A DNA stretch of 64,000 bases from Alteromonas confluentis (lineage in GTDB: Bacteria; Pseudomonadota; Gammaproteobacteria; Enterobacterales; Alteromonadaceae): the NCBI RefSeq assembly GCF_001757105.1, contig NZ_MDHN01000032.1, positions 44,378-108,377 of the forward strand. The letters run 5' to 3'. The notes beneath the pieces are model-generated. The model made no database searches. It had not been told where the DNA came from and saw only the letters and a program-made list of their open reading frames with translations. Shown in pieces: positions 8,275 to 16,558 of this stretch; within the stretch, counting starts at the first letter, position 1, and each line of letters begins with the position of its first letter. The position numbers and the translations under genes are program-made.

Positions 8275-9429
8275 CTATCTCCCCTTGTGCAGCACGATGG
8301 GCATGGTGGAATCGCCCACCGAGATAAAGCGCTGGTATTTACCGTTGGTGTCGTAAACATCCAAACCCATTTCGGTGTTAGTCACCACCAGTAACGGGTT
8401 ATCGCCGCGGGTCAGTTCTATGGAGAACGCGTTTTTCTTCAGCTCGATGCGTTTTGTTCGTTTTTGTGTGGTGGTGTTGTAAACCCAAATTTCCTCACCG
8501 CCGAATTTGTGACTGCCGTTGTAGCCATTCTTATGCATCACCACATAAAGCAGCTTACTGTCGTCTGAAGTGGCAAACTGCCAGCCGCCAGGGCGCCAGT
8601 TGTCCTTCGCTTCCGCTTCACTTACCAACGACCAAGCTGGCAGTAGCTCGGCATCAGGGGTGGTTAAATCCACTGGCTGCACTTTGCTTTGGTAAGAGAA
8701 GAAGTAGGCGGTATCACCGATGTACACGGGCTTATCGAACAGTGGGTCGTCATCGACGCTAAAAAACGGCGGAATGTCGGTACGCTTGGTTTCTTTGCCG
8801 CTGTCGTCAAAGGCGATAGTTTTCATGCCGCCGTTACCACACAGTGAAGCAAAGCCGTGATCGCCAGCCGGGTAAATCAGGTTACACCCTGCAACGCTAA
8901 TCTCGTTCAACAGTTCACCGCTTTCGGTGTCCATGATGATCACCGACGCCGCTGGGGTAAATGCCAAAATCAGCAGGTATTTGTCATCGTTAACCAGTTT
9001 CAGCATGTATTTGCTGGCCACAATTTGCGCCCGGTTTTTATTGGGCAAAATCACTTCTTTTGTTTTCTTCAGCGTGGCCTTTTCGTAAATGGAAATAACA
9101 TCTGTGCGGTCGCCACTGGTACCTCTGGAATAGAAAGATTCAGCCACGTACAACAGCGGCTTCGCTTTCGATTCAACAAAGTTTGCCATCATCGATGCAT
9201 CTACAAAGCCTTTGTATTCGCGGGTGTCGGCCGCCGCATCAATAATGACGACCTTGCCGGAAATCATGGCATTGAAATTTACGTCGTGAGCAAAAATCCA
9301 TGAATCGGGATAGACCGACGGTAACGTCGCTACCGAAGGGATTGGCTCTGGTTCAAGTTCTGCTATGGCGGGCAAACCAACGCATGCCATCAGTAACGCG
9401 GGTAATGCCTTTAGCATTGTTCTTTGCAT
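8275..9429 (-). CDS. aauB: Amine dehydrogenase heavy subunit (beta-propeller)
   Basis: The large structural subunit of the TTQ amine dehydrogenase, a seven-bladed propeller that forms an A2B2 tetramer with AauA. The frame is open upstream to 9516, but ATG 9429 is preceded by AGGGAG and gives a signal peptide (MQRTMLKALPALLMACVGLPAIAE). The 384-residue product carries repeated blade motifs such as YVVMHKNGYNGSHKFGGEE and EIWVYNTTTQKR, which are typical of the family. It lies about 50 bases downstream of the TonB receptor gene, so all may share one transcript. Confidence 0.9.
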   Translation of the reverse strand: MQRTMLKALPALLMACVGLPAIAELEPEPIPSVATLPSVYPDSWIFAHDVNFNAMISGKVVIIDAAADTREYKGFVDASMMANFVESKAKPLLYVAESFYSRGTSGDRTDVISIYEKATLKKTKEVILPNKNRAQIVASKYMLKLVNDDKYLLILAFTPAASVIIMDTESGELLNEISVAGCNLIYPAGDHGFASLCGNGGMKTIAFDDSGKETKRTDIPPFFSVDDDPLFDKPVYIGDTAYFFSYQSKVQPVDLTTPDAELLPAWSLVSEAEAKDNWRPGGWQFATSDDSKLLYVVMHKNGYNGSHKFGGEEIWVYNTTTQKRTKRIELKKNAFSIELTRGDNPLLVVTNTEMGLDVYDTNGKYQRFISVGDSTMPIVLHKGR

Positions 9430-9479
9430 GTTCTGTGCTCCCTGTTTTAAAGAGTGTATTAAGTGAAGTCGCGGGTTTA

Positions 9480-11693
9480 TCAGAACCACGAGTATTTGAA
9501 TGACACGCCCCACCATCTCGGCTTGCCGTAGTACTGTTCGGTGAGTCCGAACACGTCCATACCGGAGAGATCGAAGGCTTGAACGATGTATTCCTCATCC
9601 CCCAGGTTGTCTACAAATGCACTTAGCTGCCAGGTATCGTCGGCTGAGGTGTAGGTCACCGAGGCGTTGTATAAGGTGTAAGCGTCTTGCTGCACGGTTT
9701 CGGCATCAGACAAGGCAAACTTCACGTCGTCGCGAAACACGAAATCGGTTTGAAAGGCGAGGTAACCTGCGTCCAATTCCATGGTGTAGCGAAGCAGGCC
9801 GTTATAGTTCCATTCCGGTGATTGTACTGGTCGGGATGTAGATCCATCAGCGAGTTCGGCTTCGGCGTCGTTGTAGGCCGCGCCTAACATGACGTCCCAG
9901 TTTTCAGCTAACTGCCCCTGATATTCCACTTCGAAGCCATTGGCTGAAGCATCGGGTGAGTTGATAGTGATGGTATCCAGACCAATGATGTTGAATACCT
10001 GGTAGTTGTTGTAATCGTAGTAATAGGCTGCCGCATTCAGTCGTCCGAAATCACCAAGCCGGGTTTTTACACCTATTTCGTAGGCATCGAGGTGTTCAGG
10101 ATCGAAAGACAGGGTGGCATCGTTATAGTCGTTCGGTGGTGCCAACGGGAAGATTGGCGCATTGTAGCCACCCCCTTTAACGCCGCGGTTGTAGCTGATG
10201 TAGGTCAGCACATCTTTGGTGGGCGTCCAGTTTAGCTGTAAGCGGCCAGCCACTTCGGTATCTTCCCGGCTCGCGGTGTACTCACCTAATGTGGCCTGTA
10301 ACACCATATTGTCGGTATCGGCAAAGCCAGGTTCGGAAGATGGGTTAAGAAACTCCATCGCCATCACAGAAAAATCAAAGTCTTTCTCGTCGCGGATCAC
10401 CCGTAAACCCGCAATCAGGGTAAGGTCGTCAGCCAACGGATATTCTATTTGTGCAAATACCGACGTTGACGTGAGATCAGACTGATAAGGGTTGTAAAGG
10501 CCGCCTTCACTGCCGACAGCACTGGTGCCGCCGCCACCGATAAGAGGGTCGGAAATGGCACCGTTAGAATCGTTAATATCAAGATCAAGATAATAAGTAC
10601 CGGCTACCCAAAGCAGGTCGCCTACATTACCCTCTAGGCGAAACTCTTGAGAAAATTGCTCGGCATCCGTGGTTAAAAAGAAGTTAAAAAACGAGACTGG
10701 CGACGCGTCGCTATCTTCAATGTAGGTGCGCTCTACTGTGGAGAAGTCGGTAATTGAGACAAATTTCAGGTCTTCATCGATTTGCCAATTCAGGGTCGCT
10801 GTTGCGCCTTTGGTTTCTAATTCATTGAAACCCGGATCATCATAATCACCCGCGTAGACATCGCCGTCGTTGTCGATGTATTCCAAAATCGGGTTCATTT
10901 CTGTTGGGGTGAGCTCGCCGGCACGAATGGAACTGACGTTTTCAAAAAAGCCGGTATCAATATCCTGTTTGCTGTAACGCACATTCAACAGGGCATCAAA
11001 GTTTTCTGTGGGGGTGAATAAAAACTGTGCGCGCACCGTTTTATCGTTGGCGTTATTCAGATCGTTACCGGTATAGCGGTTTTCTACGTAGCCATCGGCT
11101 TTATTAATATTTACCGATACCCGTGCCGCCAGTTCGTCGGTCAGACCGCCACCGACAGCGCCTTCAAACTTTTTCTGTGAGTAGTCACCCAGGGTAAGTT
11201 TAGCGTAGGCATCAAAATCCTGGGTTGGCTTGCGGGTAATGAAGTGCGCCAGACCGCCGGTGGCGTTACGCCCGAACAGGGTGCCTTGCGGGCCGCGCAA
11301 AATTTCTACCCGCTCTACATCAAACAAACTGAATCCGGCTCCGGACATCTGGCTTATGTACACCTCATCGACATAAAGCGCTACCGGGCTTTCTACATTG
11401 GTGGTGAAATCGGAATTGGTGACGCCACGAATACCAACTGAATAGTTTGCTTCGCCGTTAGGCTGCACAGTTTGTACCCCCGGTGCCATTGCCGTTACCT
11501 GCTGGGCATTATCGAAACCTAACGCTTCAAGCTGATCACCGGTTAAGGCGGTAATTGCAATACCAACATCCTGGACACTTTGTTCGCGCTTTTGTGCTAC
11601 AACACTAATTTCTTCAAACACTTGTTGTGCGTATGATACTGATTGGCCGCAGGCCATTAGTGCCATAGCAAAAGCGATTTTGCTCTTTTTCAT
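9480..11693 (-). CDS. TonB-dependent outer membrane receptor at the head of the amine dehydrogenase operon
   Basis: A 737-residue outer-membrane active transporter. A signal peptide (MKKSKIAFAMALMACGQSVSYAQQ) is followed by a TonB box-like EEISVVAQ, the plug domain with LYVDEVYISQ and RVEILRGPQGTLFGRN (about 40-160), and a 22-strand type barrel ending in aromatic YSWF. The substrate cannot be read from sequence. Being only 50 bases before aauB on the same strand, and facing a TetR regulator, it may import the amine substrate or a complexed form of it; this is inference. It resembles the broad Alteromonadales receptor group that takes up carbohydrates and aromatic compounds. Confidence 0.92.
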   Translation of the reverse strand: MKKSKIAFAMALMACGQSVSYAQQVFEEISVVAQKREQSVQDVGIAITALTGDQLEALGFDNAQQVTAMAPGVQTVQPNGEANYSVGIRGVTNSDFTTNVESPVALYVDEVYISQMSGAGFSLFDVERVEILRGPQGTLFGRNATGGLAHFITRKPTQDFDAYAKLTLGDYSQKKFEGAVGGGLTDELAARVSVNINKADGYVENRYTGNDLNNANDKTVRAQFLFTPTENFDALLNVRYSKQDIDTGFFENVSSIRAGELTPTEMNPILEYIDNDGDVYAGDYDDPGFNELETKGATATLNWQIDEDLKFVSITDFSTVERTYIEDSDASPVSFFNFFLTTDAEQFSQEFRLEGNVGDLLWVAGTYYLDLDINDSNGAISDPLIGGGGTSAVGSEGGLYNPYQSDLTSTSVFAQIEYPLADDLTLIAGLRVIRDEKDFDFSVMAMEFLNPSSEPGFADTDNMVLQATLGEYTASREDTEVAGRLQLNWTPTKDVLTYISYNRGVKGGGYNAPIFPLAPPNDYNDATLSFDPEHLDAYEIGVKTRLGDFGRLNAAAYYYDYNNYQVFNIIGLDTITINSPDASANGFEVEYQGQLAENWDVMLGAAYNDAEAELADGSTSRPVQSPEWNYNGLLRYTMELDAGYLAFQTDFVFRDDVKFALSDAETVQQDAYTLYNASVTYTSADDTWQLSAFVDNLGDEEYIVQAFDLSGMDVFGLTEQYYGKPRWWGVSFKYSWF

Positions 11694-11768
11694 GTGGTTT
11701 CCCTCAGTCGCAAAAAATTGAATTGTTTTTTTGTGTGTCCTGAGAGGGCAAGAGCAACATCTACGCCA

Positions 11769-11815
11769 AAAATGGTACGGGTGAACTAATTTGGGTTTGA
11801 TCCCGGTATGTTCAT
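11769..11815. promoter_or_regulatory. Candidate TetR operator in the receptor/regulator divergent gap
   Basis: AAAATGGTACGGGTGAACTA (from 11769) followed by ATGTTCAT at 11808-11815 recurs in nearly the same order just after the regulator gene (12541-12582). The location between divergent promoters suits an operator for the TetR protein, or for another factor. Confidence 0.45.
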
Positions 11816-11871
11816 GGTGGTTATTAACGTATACTTAGCTAGGTATTTTTCAGGAATTTCAGGAGCACGGC

Positions 11872-12528
11872 TTGTCACCAAACAGACTCAATGAGCAGAG
11901 TGAAACAGGCGTAAAACGCGGACCTTACAAAGCCGGTTTGGAACGCCAGAAACAGATTCTGGTTGAAGCAAGAAATTTGCTGATTGAAGAGGGCTACCAC
12001 AATTTTTCTATTCGCAAAGTGGCGAAGCGGGTAGGTATCTCTGCAGGTAATTTACAACACCATTTTGCTACCCGTGATGACCTGGTAGCTGCCATGTTAG
12101 ATCATGTGATTAGTGTTTACTTACTTCGTCTTGAAGAGCTAAAAGAAGAGGCGTCATCGCCAAAAGAATGCCTGCAAAACGTAATTGAATTCGTGACGCG
12201 AGATCTGCAAACGCGAGAGACCACTATTTTCTTCCCTGAGATATGGTCGTTGTCGAATCATGATGAAACCATCAATAAACTCATGGAGCACATGTACGAA
12301 GTTTATCGTAAGGTTTACCAAGATATCGCGCTGCAAATGAATCCCGATTTAACCCTTGAGCAGAGACGGCTAATCGCGTTATTTATTTCCGCTACTATTG
12401 AAGGGCACACCATGTTTATCGGGTATCGCAAATCTGATGCTTATGCCTGTGAATCGGTGATCAAAATGATTGTAAATATGGCAGTGCAAACCATCGAAAG
12501 TGGCAACGTGCCTAAGGTGTCTGACTAA
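11872..12528 (+). CDS. TetR-family transcriptional regulator
   Basis: A 218-residue TetR repressor-like protein. The N-terminal HTH (about 18-65) reads RNLLIEEGYHNFSIRKVAKR followed by VGISAGNLQHHFATRDDLV, the usual helix 2-turn-helix 3 with a final YxYF-like HHF. The helical C-terminal half would bind a ligand. It starts at a TTG (11872) with AGGAG about 6 bases upstream. It is divergent from the receptor/amine dehydrogenase operon and is its most likely regulator; the ligand could be an amine or its aldehyde (inference). Confidence 0.88.
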   Translation: MSPNRLNEQSETGVKRGPYKAGLERQKQILVEARNLLIEEGYHNFSIRKVAKRVGISAGNLQHHFATRDDLVAAMLDHVISVYLLRLEELKEEASSPKECLQNVIEFVTRDLQTRETTIFFPEIWSLSNHDETINKLMEHMYEVYRKVYQDIALQMNPDLTLEQRRLIALFISATIEGHTMFIGYRKSDAYACESVIKMIVNMAVQTIESGNVPKVSD

Positions 12529-12540
12529 ATAAAAAGCACT

Positions 12541-12582
12541 AAAATGGTACGCGTGTACTATTTGTGCACCAAAAATGTTCAT
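12541..12582. promoter_or_regulatory. Second copy of the candidate TetR site
   Basis: AAAATGGTACGCGTGTACTA (12541-12560) contains the near-palindrome GTACGCGTGTAC, and ATGTTCAT follows at 12575-12582. It lies 12 bases after the regulator stop codon, between convergent genes, where no promoter is expected. Confidence 0.4.
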
Positions 12583-12630
12583 ATATTAAACGCTGAGCCC
12601 ACGCTTTCTCTTTTCAGCAAGACCCTATTA

Positions 12631-13521
12631 TCAGCCTGTTGCGGTAGTGAGAGCGTGCACCAACGCTTCGGTGACAGGCAGTCCGGTTTCTGCTTCAAAT
12701 TTGCAAAACATGGGGGCGGGGTTTGCTTCCAGAAATACATACTTTCCATCAGCCTCGCGACGCCAGTCGATGGCACACCATTTCATGCCGAATTGCAGAC
12801 AAATTGCCACGCTCAATGCCTCTATATCCTTCGGTAACGATATTGCTTCAGCTTGGGTATGGCTGTCGACGCGGTAGTCTGGTTGGTCGGAATATATCGC
12901 GGCGGCAAAAACACGCTGACCGATGACAAAGGTTCTTACTTCGTCACCCTCAATGTATTTCTGTAATGTCACAGGTTGGTGATGTTGCCATTCATCACGC
13001 GCCATTTGGGCATCGTCCTGGCCAACAAGTTGGGTGTGAGCGCCGCCGAATACCGGTTTAATGATCACCTTGTCATAGCGCTGACTGAAATGTTGAAGGC
13101 GGCGTTGGTCGTTGCTGATCAAGGTCGCCGGTATATTCGCACCAAGCTTTTGCGCTTCTTGCAGTTGCACAGGCTTCGCTTGATGAAACCGGACGGCTGA
13201 AAGCGAATTAAACCAACGCTCGGGGCGGTAGTAAAAAAGTGGCGATAATGCACTTAAGGCATTTTTGCTATCGTGGGGATGTTGGGTAATTGGTGGATAG
13301 TACCGTTGCCAGAAGAAGCTATCGAACTGGTCGACTTCAAACACTTCGTTATCTATTACCAGGGCAAAGCTGTCTGAATTTGGTTCGCAGACCACCGAGA
13401 ATGATGCTGGATAGTGCGCGGTGTTTACTATTAGCGGGCAGGCTCCTGCATCGCGAAGCGCTGAAGCCAGATGTTGCAGTTGTCCATCGCTTTCACTGCC
13501 CAGGCAGAGAATGTTCGTCAT
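12631..13521 (-). CDS. RimK/MvdD-type ATP-grasp ligase, candidate graspetide maturase
   Basis: A 296-residue ATP-grasp enzyme. Its N-terminal part (DGQLQHLASALRDAGACPLI, FFWQRYYPP) resembles the pre-ATP-grasp region of microviridin/graspetide ligases. The ATP-grasp core has KVIIKPVFGGAH, LQKYIEGDEVRTFVIG, and CAIDWRREADGKYVFLEANP, containing the Mg-binding E-x-N motif. In graspetide pathways such enzymes make ester or amide cross-links between Ser/Thr/Lys and Asp/Glu side chains of a precursor. It follows a 60-residue candidate precursor gene and is last in the operon. A role as another amino-acid ligase is possible, but the context with exporter and precursor favours peptide maturation. Confidence 0.8.
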   Translation of the reverse strand: MTNILCLGSESDGQLQHLASALRDAGACPLIVNTAHYPASFSVVCEPNSDSFALVIDNEVFEVDQFDSFFWQRYYPPITQHPHDSKNALSALSPLFYYRPERWFNSLSAVRFHQAKPVQLQEAQKLGANIPATLISNDQRRLQHFSQRYDKVIIKPVFGGAHTQLVGQDDAQMARDEWQHHQPVTLQKYIEGDEVRTFVIGQRVFAAAIYSDQPDYRVDSHTQAEAISLPKDIEALSVAICLQFGMKWCAIDWRREADGKYVFLEANPAPMFCKFEAETGLPVTEALVHALTTATG

Positions 13522-13603
13522 ATTGGGTTTACCGGTTTAGATAATATTCCGGCTATGTGGCGACTTCTGGAAAGGACTCCCGCCACAAAGCCTACGAGAT
13601 GGC

Positions 13604-13786
13604 TTACCAGATAGATTCTTCCGGCAAGTCACCACCGTGTTCACCTAATGCAGTGGTAAAGTTGCGAGACGGGATCAGTTTTGGTTTGTCCTCAATCTCT
13701 ACGGGCAGCTTAATGAAGCCTGCGCCGGTCACGGATTTAGCGGCGTTTTCAGTAAGTAATTGCGGGGTCTTATTTGTTGATTTCAT
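13604..13786 (-). CDS. Candidate RiPP (graspetide) precursor peptide
   Basis: A 60-residue peptide. The ATG at 13786 has an ideal AGGAGA site 7 bases upstream, better than the upstream in-frame ATG at 13804. The leader part LLTENAAKSVTGAG (10-23) looks like a double-glycine type leader (L..E....V.GA) suited to the C39 peptidase in the operon, with cleavage predicted after Gly-Ala at residue 22. The C-terminal stretch FTTALGEHGGDLPEESIW has a Thr-Thr pair followed by Glu48, Asp53, Glu56 and Glu57, the donor and acceptor side chains that an ATP-grasp ligase could join. No homologue is recognised, so the product class is inferred from context. Confidence 0.7.
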   Translation of the reverse strand: MKSTNKTPQLLTENAAKSVTGAGFIKLPVEIEDKPKLIPSRNFTTALGEHGGDLPEESIW

Positions 13787-13845
13787 CGTGTTCTCCTTGA
13801 ACATTGGTCATTCCATTTGGTTTGCTGTTATTCGTACAGCAGGGT

Positions 13846-14154
13846 TTAGTTTACGGGTTCTTCTTCTGCCGTCTGCTGGCCGTAAGTGCGGTTGTTACCC
13901 ATTTTCGGTTTCAGGTAAGGTGAATCCTGTATTGAGTCCGACACCCCTTGAAGATAGCTACTGAGAATGGTTTCTCTGAGGCTTAGCACCCAGCAGAGGT
14001 TAAAGGTAAAACCGACTACCCACATGTTTGGCTGCAAGCCAGTAATTGCAAAATAAATCAGGCAGCACAGTGAGGCTGTAGCCATAGGTACTAAGCTGTT
14101 TACCACCATCATCTCGGCTTCAAAGGTAACGGTATTTCTAATCCGAAAGCTCAT
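13846..14154 (-). CDS. Small membrane protein of the peptide operon
   Basis: A 102-residue protein with two hydrophobic segments (about 18-40 and 45-57) and a hydrophilic C-terminal tail rich in Gln and Glu. An AAGGGA site precedes the ATG. It lies between the LuxR-type gene and the precursor gene on the same strand with short gaps. I do not recognise it; an immunity or export-accessory role is a guess from position. Confidence 0.65.
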   Translation of the reverse strand: MSFRIRNTVTFEAEMMVVNSLVPMATASLCCLIYFAITGLQPNMWVVGFTFNLCWVLSLRETILSSYLQGVSDSIQDSPYLKPKMGNNRTYGQQTAEEEPVN

Positions 14155-14163
14155 CGTTTTCCC

Positions 14164-14406
14164 TTATTCAGGTTGCTGAGAGGGTTGATGAAACTGGCGG
14201 TAATATGACGCCATTAAACTGGTGCGATTACGGATTTCAAGCTTGCGATAAATATTTGCACAGTGAAACTTTACCGTTCGCTCACTAATAAAAAGCTGAG
14301 ACGCAATACGTTTGTTGGGCAGGCCTTCCATAATCTTATAGGCAACCTGCAGTTCACGACGCGACAGTTGGTCCAGGCGTTCATTAATCGTATGATCATT
14401 ATTCAT
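14164..14406 (-). CDS. LuxR-type HTH protein without receiver domain
   Basis: An 80-residue protein that is almost only a GerE/LuxR DNA-binding domain: LSRRELQVAYKIMEGLPNKR followed by IASQLFISERTVKFHCANIY. A longer frame exists upstream but overlaps the ABC transporter gene; the ATG at 14406 overlaps that gene's stop (ATGAATAA), which is a normal coupling. It probably regulates the peptide operon or links it to another signal; no ligand or phosphorylation domain is present. Confidence 0.82.
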   Translation of the reverse strand: MNNDHTINERLDQLSRRELQVAYKIMEGLPNKRIASQLFISERTVKFHCANIYRKLEIRNRTSLMASYYRQFHQPSQQPE

Positions 14407-16558
14407 GGTGGTTCTCCTTGCTGGTGGATAGATTAGGTGTCGCGAGCCCCGCGACGGGGTGTAATTTGCCTTGCTGTAATTCGAAAACCCGGTCCGCCAG
14501 CGCAATCGTTTGTGGCCGGTGGGCAATGATGATTCGGGTAATGCGTAGCTGCTTGAGGTTGTTATTGATCTGCGCTTCGTTGCCCATATCCAGGTGACTG
14601 CTGGCTTCATCGAGAAACAAAATATCTGGTTGTTGATAGAGGGCGCGAGCCAGCATGATTCGTTGTACTTGTCCGCCACTGAGCGTGCTGCCCATGTCGC
14701 CCACGAGTGTCTGGTATTGCATGGGCATGGCGATGATTTCTTGATGGATACAAGCGAGTTGGGCGGCTGCAGTGGCGAGTTTAATGTCTGGGGTATCGGT
14801 GTAACCGGATATATTCTCAAGCACCGAACCACTCAACAGGGCGTCATCCTGATAAACGGCGGCCGAACGTCCTTTCAACGCGCCTTTGCTTACCAGGTTT
14901 CCGCCAAACGTAATTGCGCCATGAGTGGGGGCATTAATGCCAGTAATGCACTTCAGTAACGTAGATTTGCCACTGCCACTCTTGCCGGTAATTGCGATAG
15001 CTTCCCCGGCTGCTACTTCTAACGAAACGTTGTCGAGAACCGGAGAAGACTGACTATCGTAGCGGAATGTCACATCATTAAGCGTGAGCGTTGGTGGCTG
15101 AGATGAAACGGTGTTGATGTGCTGAGGTAATGACGGAAGCGGCTCTGACTGCACAATATCAGACAGACGCTCAAGGTGGAGTGACAACATGCGCCATTCT
15201 AAAGCAGTAGAGATCAAACTCTCGAACGCAGTGACAAAGCGGTTTTTATAGCTAATGAACGCGTAGAGCATGCCCACCGTCAACGCATTTTCCATCGCCA
15301 TTGCTGCACCAAAGTAAATGACCAGCAAATTTTCTGCGCCACTGACAAATTGTTTAGCCAGCGAATTACGCATCTGCCACTTACCAATTCGAATATCCGC
15401 ATTGAGTGATGCCGTGAGTTTGTTGAGCCAGCTACCGTGGCGATGAACTTCCTGATCAAACTGCTTCACGGTTTGAATAGCGCGTATCGATTCAATAAAG
15501 TGACTTTGTTCCTTCGCTCCCTGAACCAGTCTTTCCGCATGATGAGGCCGCTCGCACTGGTAGGCGATGATGCGGTAGGTCGCATATAGCAGGGTTGCGC
15601 AAATAACAATACAGGCGAGTGTAGGGGCGTAGATGAACATGACCACAAGGGTGATGGTGGCCATTAGTCCATCCATGATGACGGTGATGAAGCGAGCGCT
15701 GACAAAGTCTCGCAGCGCTGCCAGAGAACCGAATTTTGAGATAATGTCGCCAGTGTGACGGCTATGAAACCAGTGGAGCGGTAGACGTAATAGGTGAGCG
15801 AAAACCCGTGCACTCATAAGCAATTGCAGGCGGCTGGTAAAATGCAATAACACATGCTGGCGAAGCAAAGAGGCCACACATTCGATACACAGAAACAGAC
15901 CGAAGCCGAGGGTTAAGGCGAGCAGGTAATCGTCAGCGCCGGCGGGCAGGGCTTCATCAACCACAATCTGCATATAGTAAGGCGATAACAGTGCAAAACA
16001 TTGGATCACCAGCGTAATCGTAAACGTGATGAGCAACGTGCGGCGTAATCCGGTAATTTGCTGGAAAAGGGTGGTGAGCTTTAACGTGGGTGCGCCTTTT
16101 ACTGGCTCGAAATCGGGCTCTGGCCAGGCTTCGAGGGCAATACCGGTGAAATGTTTCGATGCCTCTTCAAAACTTAGCGCGCGTTTGCCTTGGGCGGGGT
16201 CGTGGATCACAATGCCATGGCGGGTCACTTTCGACAGCACCACAAAATGTTTCATGTCCCAGTGCAGAATACACGGAGTTTGCAGCTCACCCAGCGAAGA
16301 CAACTCTAGCCGAAGTGGTCGGGTAGACAATGAAACCTCTCTGGCCAGCGACATCAAGTCGCCTAGCGTAGCTCCCTTCATCGATAACCCGTACTGCTGT
16401 CGTAACTCCCTTAGCGAGCGTTTGTCACCATGTGCTTGTAAAATCATGCACAGGCAGGCGAGCCCACATTCCGCGGCTTCAGCCTGATAGACAACGGTTG
16501 GTTTGGGTTGGCTGGAAAAACCGTTAAATGGGTTTGAAGACACAAGAGAAATGGTCAT
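14399..16558 (-). CDS. C39 peptidase-containing ABC exporter
   Basis: A bacteriocin/RiPP exporter of 719 residues that cleaves double-glycine leaders and exports the mature peptide. The N-terminal C39 peptidase keeps all catalytic residues: Cys31 (AEAAECGLAC), His104 (MKHFVVL) and Asp120 (IHDPAQG). A six-helix membrane domain (about 165-440) and an ATPase domain follow, with Walker A GKSGSGKST, signature LSGGQ and Walker B DILFLDEAS. The ATG at 16558 overlaps the hlyD-like stop as TGATG; a GTG one codon earlier is possible. Intact catalytic residues imply that the operon exports a leader-bearing peptide. Confidence 0.93.
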   Translation of the reverse strand: MTISLVSSNPFNGFSSQPKPTVVYQAEAAECGLACLCMILQAHGDKRSLRELRQQYGLSMKGATLGDLMSLAREVSLSTRPLRLELSSLGELQTPCILHWDMKHFVVLSKVTRHGIVIHDPAQGKRALSFEEASKHFTGIALEAWPEPDFEPVKGAPTLKLTTLFQQITGLRRTLLITFTITLVIQCFALLSPYYMQIVVDEALPAGADDYLLALTLGFGLFLCIECVASLLRQHVLLHFTSRLQLLMSARVFAHLLRLPLHWFHSRHTGDIISKFGSLAALRDFVSARFITVIMDGLMATITLVVMFIYAPTLACIVICATLLYATYRIIAYQCERPHHAERLVQGAKEQSHFIESIRAIQTVKQFDQEVHRHGSWLNKLTASLNADIRIGKWQMRNSLAKQFVSGAENLLVIYFGAAMAMENALTVGMLYAFISYKNRFVTAFESLISTALEWRMLSLHLERLSDIVQSEPLPSLPQHINTVSSQPPTLTLNDVTFRYDSQSSPVLDNVSLEVAAGEAIAITGKSGSGKSTLLKCITGINAPTHGAITFGGNLVSKGALKGRSAAVYQDDALLSGSVLENISGYTDTPDIKLATAAAQLACIHQEIIAMPMQYQTLVGDMGSTLSGGQVQRIMLARALYQQPDILFLDEASSHLDMGNEAQINNNLKQLRITRIIIAHRPQTIALADRVFELQQGKLHPVAGLATPNLSTSKENHHE

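Noticed and set aside
14407..14832. N-terminal extension of the LuxR-type protein
   Set aside because: The upstream frame covers the ATPase domain of the ABC exporter; the start at 14406 has the expected overlap and leaves a complete HTH domain.
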